A DNA stretch of 64,000 nucleotides, taken from the NCBI RefSeq assembly GCF_965137005.1, contig NZ_CBCRXM010000001.1, positions 310,001-374,000 on the forward strand, given 5' to 3'. The notes below the pieces were generated by a model. The model saw only the letters and a list, made by a program, of their open reading frames with translations. It was not told the origin of the DNA and did no database searches. Shown in pieces: positions 16,827 through 26,600 of the stretch (the first letter of the stretch is position 1; each line of letters begins with the position of its first letter). This DNA is from Sphingomonas_O antarctica (lineage in GTDB: Bacteria; Pseudomonadota; Alphaproteobacteria; Sphingomonadales; Sphingomonadaceae). A program made the position numbers and the translations under genes.

Positions 16827-18187
16827 CGCAGCGACCGGATGCCACGGATCGCGCTGCCCAAAGCCTGGCGGTATTCGAGCGGCTTGTACGCATTGGGATC
16901 GCGGACCGCGGCGTATGCGCGGTTGATGTCGCCGCGCACCGCAGCAGCGTTGGCCGCGCTGACCGACCCCTGTGCCACCAGCCCCCCAAGCAACGTGTCC
17001 ATCGCCATCACCGCCTGGGTGCTGCCGGCATAATCGGTGAAGCGCGGGGCGATGGCTTCGCTGCCTATCGCGTCGAGCATGGCGAACGTCTGCTGGCGCG
17101 AGAAGGCGGTGCCGTTGAACGTGGCGGCAAGCGTCTGGGCCGAGGTGCGCAACCTGGCGGCGGCGGCGATCGCTTGTGGACGGCCCTGCGCCATCGCGGC
17201 GTGGAACGCGCGGCTGTCTGCATCGAACCGCTGCGCCAGTTCGGGCGCGGCAATGCGCGCGGCCGCCGAGAGCATGATCATGTTTTCGTCATTGAACGGC
17301 GGGCTGCCCGGCGGGAGCGGTCGGCCGGGATTGGCCAGCACGGTCGGCGAGAAGCTGGCGCCATCGCGGATCGCGCGGTGGCAGCTGTGGCAATCGTAGA
17401 AGGTGAATTGCGGGAACGCGCCATCCTGTCCCAGCGATCCGACGAACAGGCCCAGCGCGCGATCGACCGCCATCGCCTGGCCAACCGCCCAGACACGCAC
17501 ATTGTTGGTGCGGCCTTTGCGAGCGGCATAATCGCCGTCCTCGTTCCAATGCTGTTGCAGGGTCGAGAACAGGTCGAGCTCGAAACTGATGCGCGGGTGT
17601 CCCGCGGCCATCATGCGATGCGTGACGAACTGTCCGCCGTCCGCCGATCCGAAATGGCAATCGAGGCACACCGCCGCCTTGGCCATCGGCCGGTCGAGCG
17701 GGACCATGCCGCGCGCGACATTGGCGCTGTGTGTGCCGCCGACGGCATAGTGGCTCGCGAGCCAGTTTTGCGCGCCGCCGTGGCACGCTTCGCAGCCCAC
17801 GCCGTCGCTCAGGTGGAATTGCCCGCCGCGCTTGCCCGGGTCGGAATGACACCCGAGACATTCGGTCGCGGCCTGCGGATTGCCGAGGCCGAGGCGTGCC
17901 GCGATCTGTCGACCGCGCGCATTGCCGAGCACGCCGAAGGCGCGACTATGCGCCCCCCCCGAAGCCGAAGGTTCCTGCCAGCGCAGAATCTCGTCCTGAC
18001 GCACCACCTTGCCATCGGCATATTGGCGACCGTGGCAGGTCGTCCCGCCGCAGCTGGCGACGCCGAGATGCGTCGCGTCGTTGGGGAGGGCGGCACGGCT
18101 GGGGCCGGTCAATGCGATCAGCAACGCGATTCCTGCCAGCGCGAGGCACAAAAATGCCCCCGCCAGACCGGCTCGCTTCTTGTTCAT
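16823..18187 (-). CDS. Membrane-anchored pentaheme cytochrome c (c554-like)
   Basis: A 454-residue protein with an N-terminal hydrophobic anchor (about residues 5-30: AGLAGAFLCLALAGIALLIAL). Five heme sites follow: an unusual CX4CH (CGGTTCH, Cys46) then CXXCH at about 110, 132, 174 and 266. The order and spacing resemble cytochrome c554/NapC-like multiheme proteins. The last 180 residues carry no heme and are Ala-rich and helical. I start at ATG 18187, preceded by AAGGGGA; the frame is open to 18235 but overlaps the preceding stop region. First gene of the conduit operon, so probably the periplasmic electron donor that draws on the quinone pool or on soluble cytochromes. Confidence 0.83.
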   Translation of the reverse strand: MNKKRAGLAGAFLCLALAGIALLIALTGPSRAALPNDATHLGVASCGGTTCHGRQYADGKVVRQDEILRWQEPSASGGAHSRAFGVLGNARGRQIAARLGLGNPQAATECLGCHSDPGKRGGQFHLSDGVGCEACHGGAQNWLASHYAVGGTHSANVARGMVPLDRPMAKAAVCLDCHFGSADGGQFVTHRMMAAGHPRISFELDLFSTLQQHWNEDGDYAARKGRTNNVRVWAVGQAMAVDRALGLFVGSLGQDGAFPQFTFYDCHSCHRAIRDGASFSPTVLANPGRPLPPGSPPFNDENMIMLSAAARIAAPELAQRFDADSRAFHAAMAQGRPQAIAAAARLRTSAQTLAATFNGTAFSRQQTFAMLDAIGSEAIAPRFTDYAGSTQAVMAMDTLLGGLVAQGSVSAANAAAVRGDINRAYAAVRDPNAYKPLEYRQALGSAIRGIRSLR

Positions 18188-18231
18188 CGTCCCCTTCAAC
18201 AGCATCGTGCCCCCGTGCTGGGGCCTTGCTA

Positions 18232-19170
18232 TCAATAGCCGAGCGTCAAGTCGACCTGATGTTGCAGTGATTCACCGCGTTGCCAGCGCCCGAGATTGGC
18301 GATGAACCGCTCCGCCGCGCGCACGAACATCTTGTTTTGCGCCCGCCCCGACAAATGCATCGTGAGATGCGCGTTCGGCAGCGCCCATAAGGGGTGTTCG
18401 AGCGGCAATGGTTCGGGCGTCGTGACATCGAGAAATGCCGCCGCAATGCGCTTGTCGGTTAAGGCCGCGATCAGCGCATCCTGATCGATCACCGTCCCGC
18501 GGGCGACGTTGACGATCATGGCGGAGGATTTCATCGCGGCGAGTTCAGCGGCGCCGATCATCCCGTCGGTATCGGGCGTCGCGGGAACCGCAAGGATGAT
18601 CCAGTCGAACTCGCCGAGGCGCGGGCGCCAATCTTTCGGGCCGATCTCTCCCGCACCCGGCGTTCGGCGAACTGTGACGACGTCAATGTCGAACGCTTCC
18701 AGCCGCGTGCGGACCAAGGTGCCGATCGCCCCGGCCCCGAGCAGCAGCGCCTTGCTACCCGCAAGTTCGATCTTGCCCGGCGAATCCTGCAGCCATTCGT
18801 GCCGGTCACGCGCTCGAACTACATCGTCATATCCCTTGGCGACGGTCAGCATCCCCATCACCACATATTCGGCGATCGTCAGGGCATTGATCCCCGCACC
18901 GTTGGTGACGACGGTGCCGCGTTCGCGCAGCAGGTCGAGCGGCATGCCGTCCACGCCCGCATAGACTGACGTTAGCCACTTCAGATTGGTGGCGCGGCTG
19001 ATCGCTTCGGCCATTTCCGCCTTGTCGTACATGTCCAGCCAGCCGATTTCAGCGTCCGGCGCAAAGTCGAACGCGTCCGCCTTCGACGCAAACCAGCGTG
19101 CCTCTACGCCTTTCGGGAGATGGGGTTCAAGCAACGGGCGAGCCAAAGCGGGTAGCACGGCGATGGTCAC
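18232..19170 (-). CDS. D-isomer-specific 2-hydroxyacid dehydrogenase
   Basis: A 312-residue NAD(P)-dependent oxidoreductase of the 2-hydroxyacid dehydrogenase family, acting on 2-oxo/2-hydroxy acids such as glyoxylate or hydroxypyruvate. Seen: the nucleotide-binding loop LLGAGAIGTLV near 145, catalytic Arg in IVNVARGTVID, Glu in TTPEPLPLEHP and His in LTMHLSG, the complete triad. The start is GTG 19170, whose GTGA overlaps the cysS stop and which has GGAG nine bases upstream; a TTG at 19191 is less likely. It lies between cysS and the cytochrome operon, with only 44 bases to the latter. Substrate is not predictable. Confidence 0.87.
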   Translation of the reverse strand: MTIAVLPALARPLLEPHLPKGVEARWFASKADAFDFAPDAEIGWLDMYDKAEMAEAISRATNLKWLTSVYAGVDGMPLDLLRERGTVVTNGAGINALTIAEYVVMGMLTVAKGYDDVVRARDRHEWLQDSPGKIELAGSKALLLGAGAIGTLVRTRLEAFDIDVVTVRRTPGAGEIGPKDWRPRLGEFDWIILAVPATPDTDGMIGAAELAAMKSSAMIVNVARGTVIDQDALIAALTDKRIAAAFLDVTTPEPLPLEHPLWALPNAHLTMHLSGRAQNKMFVRAAERFIANLGRWQRGESLQHQVDLTLGY

Positions 19171-20597
19171 AGGCTTGGTCTCCAATCCCAACCCAATGGG
19201 TCACCGTCCATCACATCGACGCCCTTTGCGATAAGTTCGTCGCGCAACACGTCCGAACGGGCAAAGTCCTTATTGGCGCGGGCGTCCTTGCGGGCGGCAA
19301 GGGCCGTTTCGATGGCTTCTTCGGCGATGGTTGCGCTCTTTGGGCGCACGCGAAGGTCGGCGCGGGTCAGGCCGTCAAGGCGTAAGCCGAAAACCTGATC
19401 CATATGTTCCACGAGGTGAAGGCGCAGCGCCGCCGAAAATGCCTTGGTCGTCAGCGCTTCTTCGAGCAGCGGAAGTGCCTTGGGCAGGTTCAAATCGTCC
19501 GCCACCGCGTCAGCGAACCGATCGAGTAACGCTTGGGCGGCGGCAGTGACGGCAACGTCGCTATCGGCTTTTGTGCGCAATGATTCGAGCTGCATCACCA
19601 TCCGCTTGAGCCGGGTAAGCGCGGCGAGCAGGTTCTCCCCTGAAAACTCCAACTCGCTACGGTAATGCGCGCCGAGGCACATCAGGCGATAGGCGAGGGG
19701 GTGGACGCCCTTGTCGACGATGCTGGCCAGCGTCGCGAACTCGCCTTTGGATTTCGACATTTTCCCGTCACGCATGACCAGAAAATTATTGTGCATCCAC
19801 CAATTGGCGCCGGTGCAATCGGTACCGGTGAATGCCTGGTTTTGCGCGATTTCGTTGGGATGATGAATCTCGCGATGATCGATCCCGCCGGTGTGGATGT
19901 CGAATTGCTGACCGAGATAGTCGATCGACATCACCGAACATTCGAGGTGCCAGCCTGGCGCGCCTTTGCCCCAGGGCGAATCCCATTCCATCTGCCGTTG
20001 TTCGCCCGGTGGTGATGCGCGCCAGATCGCAAAATCGGAGGCATGGCGCTTGCCGTCGACATCCCCGATGCGGCTTTCGACCGGACCCGCGGCGTGGCCC
20101 GCGAGCCGCCCGTAGTCAGGGACGGTCGACGTGTCGAAATACAAGCCGGTCGGCAGCGCGTAACAATGTTCGTCGGCAATCTTCTGTCCGAATTCGATCA
20201 TCTGGGGGACATGTTCGGTGGCAACGGTCCAACGGCTCGGTTCGTGGATGTTAAGCGCGGCGACATCGGCCTTGAAAGCTTGCGTGTAATGCGCGGCGAT
20301 ATCCCAGATCGATTTTGATTCGCGCGCCGCCGCGGTCTCCATCTTGTCGTCGCCGGCATCGGCGTCCGACGTCAGATGGCCGACATCGGTGATGTTGATG
20401 ACGTGCGTCACCTCCAGCCCCGACAGGCGCAACGCGCGCGTCAACGTGTCGGTGAAGACATAGGCGCGCAGGTTTCCGAGATGCGCGTAATGATAGACCG
20501 TCGGCCCGCACGAATAAACGCGCGTATGGCCGGCCTCGATCGGCACGAAATCACGGACCGAGCGGGTGAGGCTGTCGAATAAGCGAAGCGGCGGCAT
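19167..20597 (-). CDS. cysS: Cysteinyl-tRNA synthetase
   Basis: A 476-residue class I aminoacyl-tRNA synthetase charging tRNA-Cys. Present are YSCGPTVYHYAHLGNLR (zinc Cys and the HIGH-like signature), WHLECSVMS and HTGGIDHREIHHPNE (zinc/active site), and KMSKSKGE. The start at ATG 20597 matches the family's N-terminus (PLRLFDSLTR) and has GAGAGG upstream. It begins only 19 bases after the adhesin stop and overlaps the next gene by 4 bases, so read-through from the adhesin module is possible unless an internal promoter exists. tRNA-Cys itself lies at the other end of that module. Confidence 0.98.
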   Translation of the reverse strand: MPPLRLFDSLTRSVRDFVPIEAGHTRVYSCGPTVYHYAHLGNLRAYVFTDTLTRALRLSGLEVTHVINITDVGHLTSDADAGDDKMETAAARESKSIWDIAAHYTQAFKADVAALNIHEPSRWTVATEHVPQMIEFGQKIADEHCYALPTGLYFDTSTVPDYGRLAGHAAGPVESRIGDVDGKRHASDFAIWRASPPGEQRQMEWDSPWGKGAPGWHLECSVMSIDYLGQQFDIHTGGIDHREIHHPNEIAQNQAFTGTDCTGANWWMHNNFLVMRDGKMSKSKGEFATLASIVDKGVHPLAYRLMCLGAHYRSELEFSGENLLAALTRLKRMVMQLESLRTKADSDVAVTAAAQALLDRFADAVADDLNLPKALPLLEEALTTKAFSAALRLHLVEHMDQVFGLRLDGLTRADLRVRPKSATIAEEAIETALAARKDARANKDFARSDVLRDELIAKGVDVMDGDPLGWDWRPSL

Positions 20598-20616
20598 CAC
20601 CGCCCTCTCGCGGACC

Positions 20617-23600
20617 CTAGGGCTTGGTGCAAGTCTCGGTCGCTGGATCGCACTCCTTGCCGTCCTTGTCGGCCAGCAGATCGTCATTGCCAGAACCCGT
20701 CACCGGATCCTCGATCAGCGGTTGGCCGATCAGCGAATTGAAGCCCGGCAATTCGACCAGCACGTCGGGCGTGTTGATCGCGTTGGTCGCGGCCTCAAGC
20801 GCGTCGTCAAGCAGGTCGGACGCCTCGATCGTGTCGCGCGCGACGCTGCCCGGCTCGATCAGGTCGGGGATCGCGTTGCAATTGCCCCCGCTCGAAATCG
20901 CGCAGCCGTTGATCGACGACCCGGCGACCAAAGCGGTCGGGACATTGGCGCTGCCGATCCCTACCAGTGGGATCAGGGCCGTACCGGTAATGAAGCCGCC
21001 GGTGGCGGCGGTCGAGACCTGTCGCCCGTTGATCGCCACGGTGACGGGTGTGCCGGCGTTCGACACGATGTTCAGCCCGCCGCTGCCAACGGTGAAGCCA
21101 CGCCGCGCATCGGCCATGTTCGTACCGAGTGCCGGCGCGCCGCCGGTGTTCTGGACGAACAGGCCGTGGCCGATGCTGATGTTGACGGCGTTCGCGGCAA
21201 AGAAGCCGGTATCGTCGGTCGCGCCCGGATTGGTCGCGAGCAGATTGCCCTGGGCCTTGGCGTCGGCGGCGTTGGCGAGCGACGTGAGCGTCGTCGCGTC
21301 GCTGGCGATGATATCCGCTGCCGTCAGCACCAGCGTGCCGGCGAGGTCGGTGCCGTTGACCACGGCGGCCGAGCCGCCCGGACGAATCTCGATCGCAGGA
21401 CCGCCACTGAGTTCGAGGCGGTTGCCGCTGTTCGCACTGGCCAGCTTGACCGCGCCGGTGACGCGCATCGTGCCGGAGGTCTGGAACCGCAGCGTGCCCG
21501 CATTGCCGAGATTGCCCGTTGCCTGTTGCCCCTGGCCCGCCGCGCTGAGCGTAAGCGTGTCGAGCGTCATCGACGGCGTGGCATTGGGGTCGATCGCGTC
21601 GCTGCCCTGACCGTTGGTCGCAGTGGCGATGGTGATGTTGTTGGCAAAGGCGCGCAGCAGCTCCGACTCGCTCAGGCGATAGCCGGTGCCCGTCGAGCTG
21701 CCGCCAATGACGCTGCTGCCGGCGATGCTGGTGAAGGTTAGCTGGCTGGTGCCCGTGACGCTGCCGATGCGCGCCGTGCCGCCGATGGCGATGTCCGCGG
21801 AGCGGATGCCGATCGTCGGCGCGGTCATCGTGCCGTTGAGCGTAGCCAGCGTCCCTGCGCTCAGATTGATCGCATTGCTGGCAGTGGCGTTGCCGAGCGT
21901 GATCGAACCAGCCGCCGTCAGCGTGGCCGCAGTCGGGTTCGACTGTCCGCCGATAGACCCGACCGTCACATTGCCGCCGCTGCTGGCCAGGATCAGCGCC
22001 CCTGCGGCGGTGGCCGAGGTAATGCTGAGATTGCCGGCGGACGCAATATCGACATCGCCGGTCGAAGACTGGATCTGATTGAGCGTCAACGCGCCGGGGG
22101 TGCGGAGGAAGATCGATCCCGCGTTGACGATCAGATTGCCGGTCGTAACCTCGGTATTCACACGGACCGCGCTGCTCGGCGCATTCAGCGTCGCGGTGCC
22201 CGTCGATCGCAGCGTGCCCAGCGTGATGCCCGACGGCGCGGTGATCGTCGTCGCGCCGCCCGACACCAAAGTCGTGCCGGTGACGGTCGTGCCCGCCGCG
22301 ATCGTCGTCGCGCCCGCCGAATTGATCGTGGTGAAGCCGAGCGCCCCCGCCGTGCCGATATCGATCGCCCCGCTGGTCGAAATCAGCGAGGCGGCGTTGA
22401 AGCTACCTAGCGAGCGGAGATAGAGCGACGATCCGCTGGCCGTTAGGCTCGAAGATGCGAGGTCGTTCGAAATGCGCACCGCGCCGTTCGAATTCAGCGC
22501 CGCCGCGCCCACGGCGCGCAGATTGGCAATGTCGATTCCACCCGGCGCGGTGACACTGATCGCGCCACCGGAGGAGAGGGTGGTGCCGGTGGCGCTCGTT
22601 GCGCTGACCAGAGTGGCGTCGCCGCCGCTGGCCAAATTGGTGAAGCCGAGCGCGCCGCTCGACGAGCGCGCGTCGAGCGTGCCGCTCGCGCTGCCCGTGC
22701 CGAGCGCCAGACTCGTGCCGCGCAGTGTCAGGGCACCCGCCGTCGCCGCCAGGTTCGACGCGTTGAGCGTACCGGGTGCGGTCAGCGCAATGCTGCGCCC
22801 GGTGGCAACTGTATCGCTTGCCGTGTCGTTGCCGACGGTCAGCGCGCCATTAATCGCGGACAGCATCGCTGCGCCGCCGGACAGGTTCGTCAAAGACATA
22901 TTGCCGGTGTCGGCGGTCAAAACGCTGCCGGCGCTGCCCGAAACATTGGTCGCAGTCAGTGACCCGACTCGAACATCGAGCATACCCGCGGTCGCGGCAA
23001 GGATTCCGGCAGTCAGTCCCGCGGTGCCGCGCAACTTCACGCTGCGGGCCGAGGCATCGAGCGACTCGACGGCAACGCCGCTCGCATCGATCGCGCCCGC
23101 GGCGGCAGACAGGATGGTAGTGCCGCCTGCCAGCGACGCCACGGTCAGATCGCCGTTGGTGCTGGACAGTGTGGCCGCGCCGGTGGCCGACGCCGTGCCA
23201 AGCGTCAAATTGCCTGCGCTGGCGACGTCGATGCTGCCTGCTGTGGCGACAACGCTGGTCACCGCCAAGGGCCCCGTGGCGCGCAGGCGGACCGAACGTG
23301 CGATCGCGCTGTAATTGCCCGTGCCGACGCCCGTTGCATCGATCGTGCCGTTGGCGGCCGACAAAGTCCCTATGCCTGCGACGGTAATGCCGGTCAGCGT
23401 GACGCCGGTCGAACCATCGACAATCGCCGCGCCTCCGCTGTTCAACATGCCGCCGGTAACGGTCGTTCCCGTCAACGTCGTCGAGCCGCCGCTCGACAGG
23501 GTCGTGAATCCCACAGCGCCGCCGCTGAGAATGCTGAGGGTGGTCGCGGCGTTGGCCGTGCCCAGTGTAATGTCGCCGCCGAAGTTGAGGTCGAGCAAGC

Positions 23601-26600
23601 CACCGGTGGCGTTCAAGCTGCTCGCGCTGAATGTCCCCGCACCGCCAAGCTTGATCGCGCTGGCGGTAACGCTGACGTTGCTGCCGACCAGTCCAGACAC
23701 ATCGACGAGGCCGTTGGCTGCGGAAAGTTGGCCTGTGCCGGTGACATTGAGGCCCGAGAGCGTGATGCCATTCGGCGCCGTCAGCGTGGCATTGCCACCG
23801 ACATTGACCGTGCCGCCCGCGATGATAGTGGCCGCCGACAATTGGGTGTCGCCGTCGCTGGACAATGCGCCGATGGAGATGTCAGCGGCCGTCGCAGTAC
23901 CGCGGATCTTGCCGCTGGCGGTCGCGGTGCCGAGGGCGAGGCGCGTTCCGCTAAGCGTTACATCACTCGCGGTGGCGGTCAGGCTGCTAGCAACAAGCGC
24001 GCCAGCCGAAGTCAACGAAATACTACGCCCGGTGGCGATCACGTCATTCGCCGCTAGGCCGGTAACCAGGACAGCGCCGTTGCTCGCCGCGAGCGATGCG
24101 GTGCCAGAGGTTGACAGGCCGGTGAGGGAGATCCCGTTCATGGCCGTGAGCCCCGCGCTGCCGCCAGCGGTGAGCATACCGCCGCTGATCGTCGTCGCGC
24201 CCAGCGTCGCGTTGCCGCCGCTGGTCAGGGTGGTGAAGCCGAGCGTGCCGCCGCTGACCACGTTCAGCGTGGTCGCCGCGCTGGCCGTGCCCAGCGTGAT
24301 GCCGCCTCCAAAGTTGAGGTCGAGCAGCCCACCCGTCGCACTCAGGTTGTTCGCGGCGAACGCGCCGGTGCCCGACAATCGGATCGCGCTCGCATTGGCG
24401 GTGACGTTGCTGCCGACCAACCCCGATACCTGAATGAGGCCGTTGGGCGCGCTGAGCTGGCTGGTGCCCGACACATTCAGCCCGGTGAGCGTGATGCCTC
24501 CGGGCGCGGTCAACGTGGCGTTGCCGCCCGCGACCAGTGTGCCGCCTGTAATCGTCGTCGCCGCCGACAAGGTCGCGTCGCTTCCGGCGCTGGCGGTGGA
24601 GAAGCCGAGCGAGCCGCCCGTGCTGGCCAGCGTCAGCGCGGTGTTCGCGCTCGCGGTGCCGATCGCCAGATTGCCCGTGGTCGATACGTTTGCCGCGCCG
24701 ACCGTCGCTTGAACGCCGGTCAGCGTCACCGCGCCGAGAGATTTGAGCGTCACCGCTTGCCCGGCGATTGTGCCGCTACTCGCGCGCAGATCGGTGCCGA
24801 CCGTGACGTTGCCGTTGAGCGACGTGATGTTCGCCGCGCCGGTGCTGATCGTCGCGACATTGATGGCACCCGGCGCCGTCAGTGTTGCATTCGCCGCGGT
24901 CAGGCTGTTGCCCGAGAGTCCGGCACCCGAATTGAGCGTGGCATTGCCACCCGCATTGAGCGTGGTGAAGCCCAACGCGCCGTTGCTCGTCGCCAGCGTG
25001 ACCAGACCGCTGGCCTGAACCGTCGCCGCAGTGAGTGTACCCGCGGCTACATCTACATCGCCCGCGGTCGCGCGGAGCAGCGACGCGGTGAGGGGCCCCG
25101 TAGCGCGCAGGAACACCGAGCGTCCGTCGGCGGACAGCGACGTCGCGGTCAGGTTGTTGCTGACGTTGATCGCGCCCGATGCGGCGTTGAGCGCGACTTG
25201 CGCCTGTCCGGCGACCGTCGAAATGGCGACGCCGTTGGTGCCGGTGATCGCTGCATTGCCCGTCGAAATAAGTTGCGTGCCATTGATCGTCCCACCCGCG
25301 GTGAGGGTAGTCGCGCCGCCCGAAGTCAGCGTGCCGAACCCCAAAATACCGCCGGTGCTGGCCGCCGCCAGCGAGGTTGTCGCGCTGCCGGTGCCGATCG
25401 TCAGATTGCCCGCGGAGAGTATGTCGAGCGCCCCCGCAGTCGCCTGGGCATTGGTGATGTTCAGCGCGCCCGTCGCGCGCAGCCGCACGCTTTGCGCCGT
25501 GGCGGTCAGCGCGCTGGCCGCCGCGTTGATGCCGATGTCGATCGCGCCGCCGGTGGCGGAGAAGTTGCTGGTGCCGGTGCTGGTCGCGGTGGCGATGGTG
25601 ATCCCGCCCGGCGCGGTCACGCTGCTATTGCCGCCCGACGTCAACGTCGTGCCCGCGATGGTGCTGGCGGCGATCAGGGTGGCATTGCCGCCGGCCTGCG
25701 CGGTGGAGAAGGTGATGCCGCCCTGGACAGCGCGCGCGTTGAACGTGCCGGTGGCGTCCGCCGTGCCGAGTGCGAGCTGCGCGCCGCGGACATCGATATC
25801 GCCCGCCGTCGCGCTTAGCTGACTCGCCGAGAGCACCGTGGGTGAGGTGAGGGTGATACCGCGCGCGGTGGCGGTGACGTTGCCCGCATTGACGTTGGTT
25901 GCGCTGATCAACCCGTTGGTGGCGAGGATCGCCGCGGTGCCAGTGGTCGACAAACCGGTCAGCGTGACACCGTTAAGCCCATTGAGGGTCGCCGCATTCG
26001 CGCTCAGCGTGCCGCCGGTAATCGTCGTCGCGGCGGACAATGCGGCATTGCTGCCCGCGACCAGCGTCGTGAAGCCCAGCGATCCACCGGTGCTGCCCAG
26101 CGTGAGCGCCGATTTGGCGTTGGCCGCGCTGACCACCATGTTGCCGCCGGTCTGAACGTCGATGCCGCCGACGCTGGAGACCAGGTTGGTCACCGTTAGC
26201 GCACCCGGGCCACGCAGGAAAATGTCGCGCGCGGTGGCGGTCAGCCCGTTGCTGGCGACGCCGGTGACGTTGATGTTGCCCCCGGTCGCGCTGAGCGACG
26301 CGGTGCCGCCGGTCGTCAAGCCGGTGAGGGTAATTCCGCCCGGTGCGACCAGGATCGCATTCGTGCTGGCGGAAATCGCGCTGCCGGAGATGGCGCCGCC
26401 CGCTTGCGCGTCGAACACGCCTGCGGTTGCCTGGCCGCTCAGGCCGTTCAATGAACCCGTCGATCGCAACGTGACACTGCGACCAATGACGTTGAGGCCG
26501 GGCGAGGTGATGTTGCTTGAGACAAGCACTGCGCCATTCGCGGCGTTGAGCATGCTGGCCGCACCGGCGCTGAGCGTCGACAGCGTGACGCCACCCGGTG

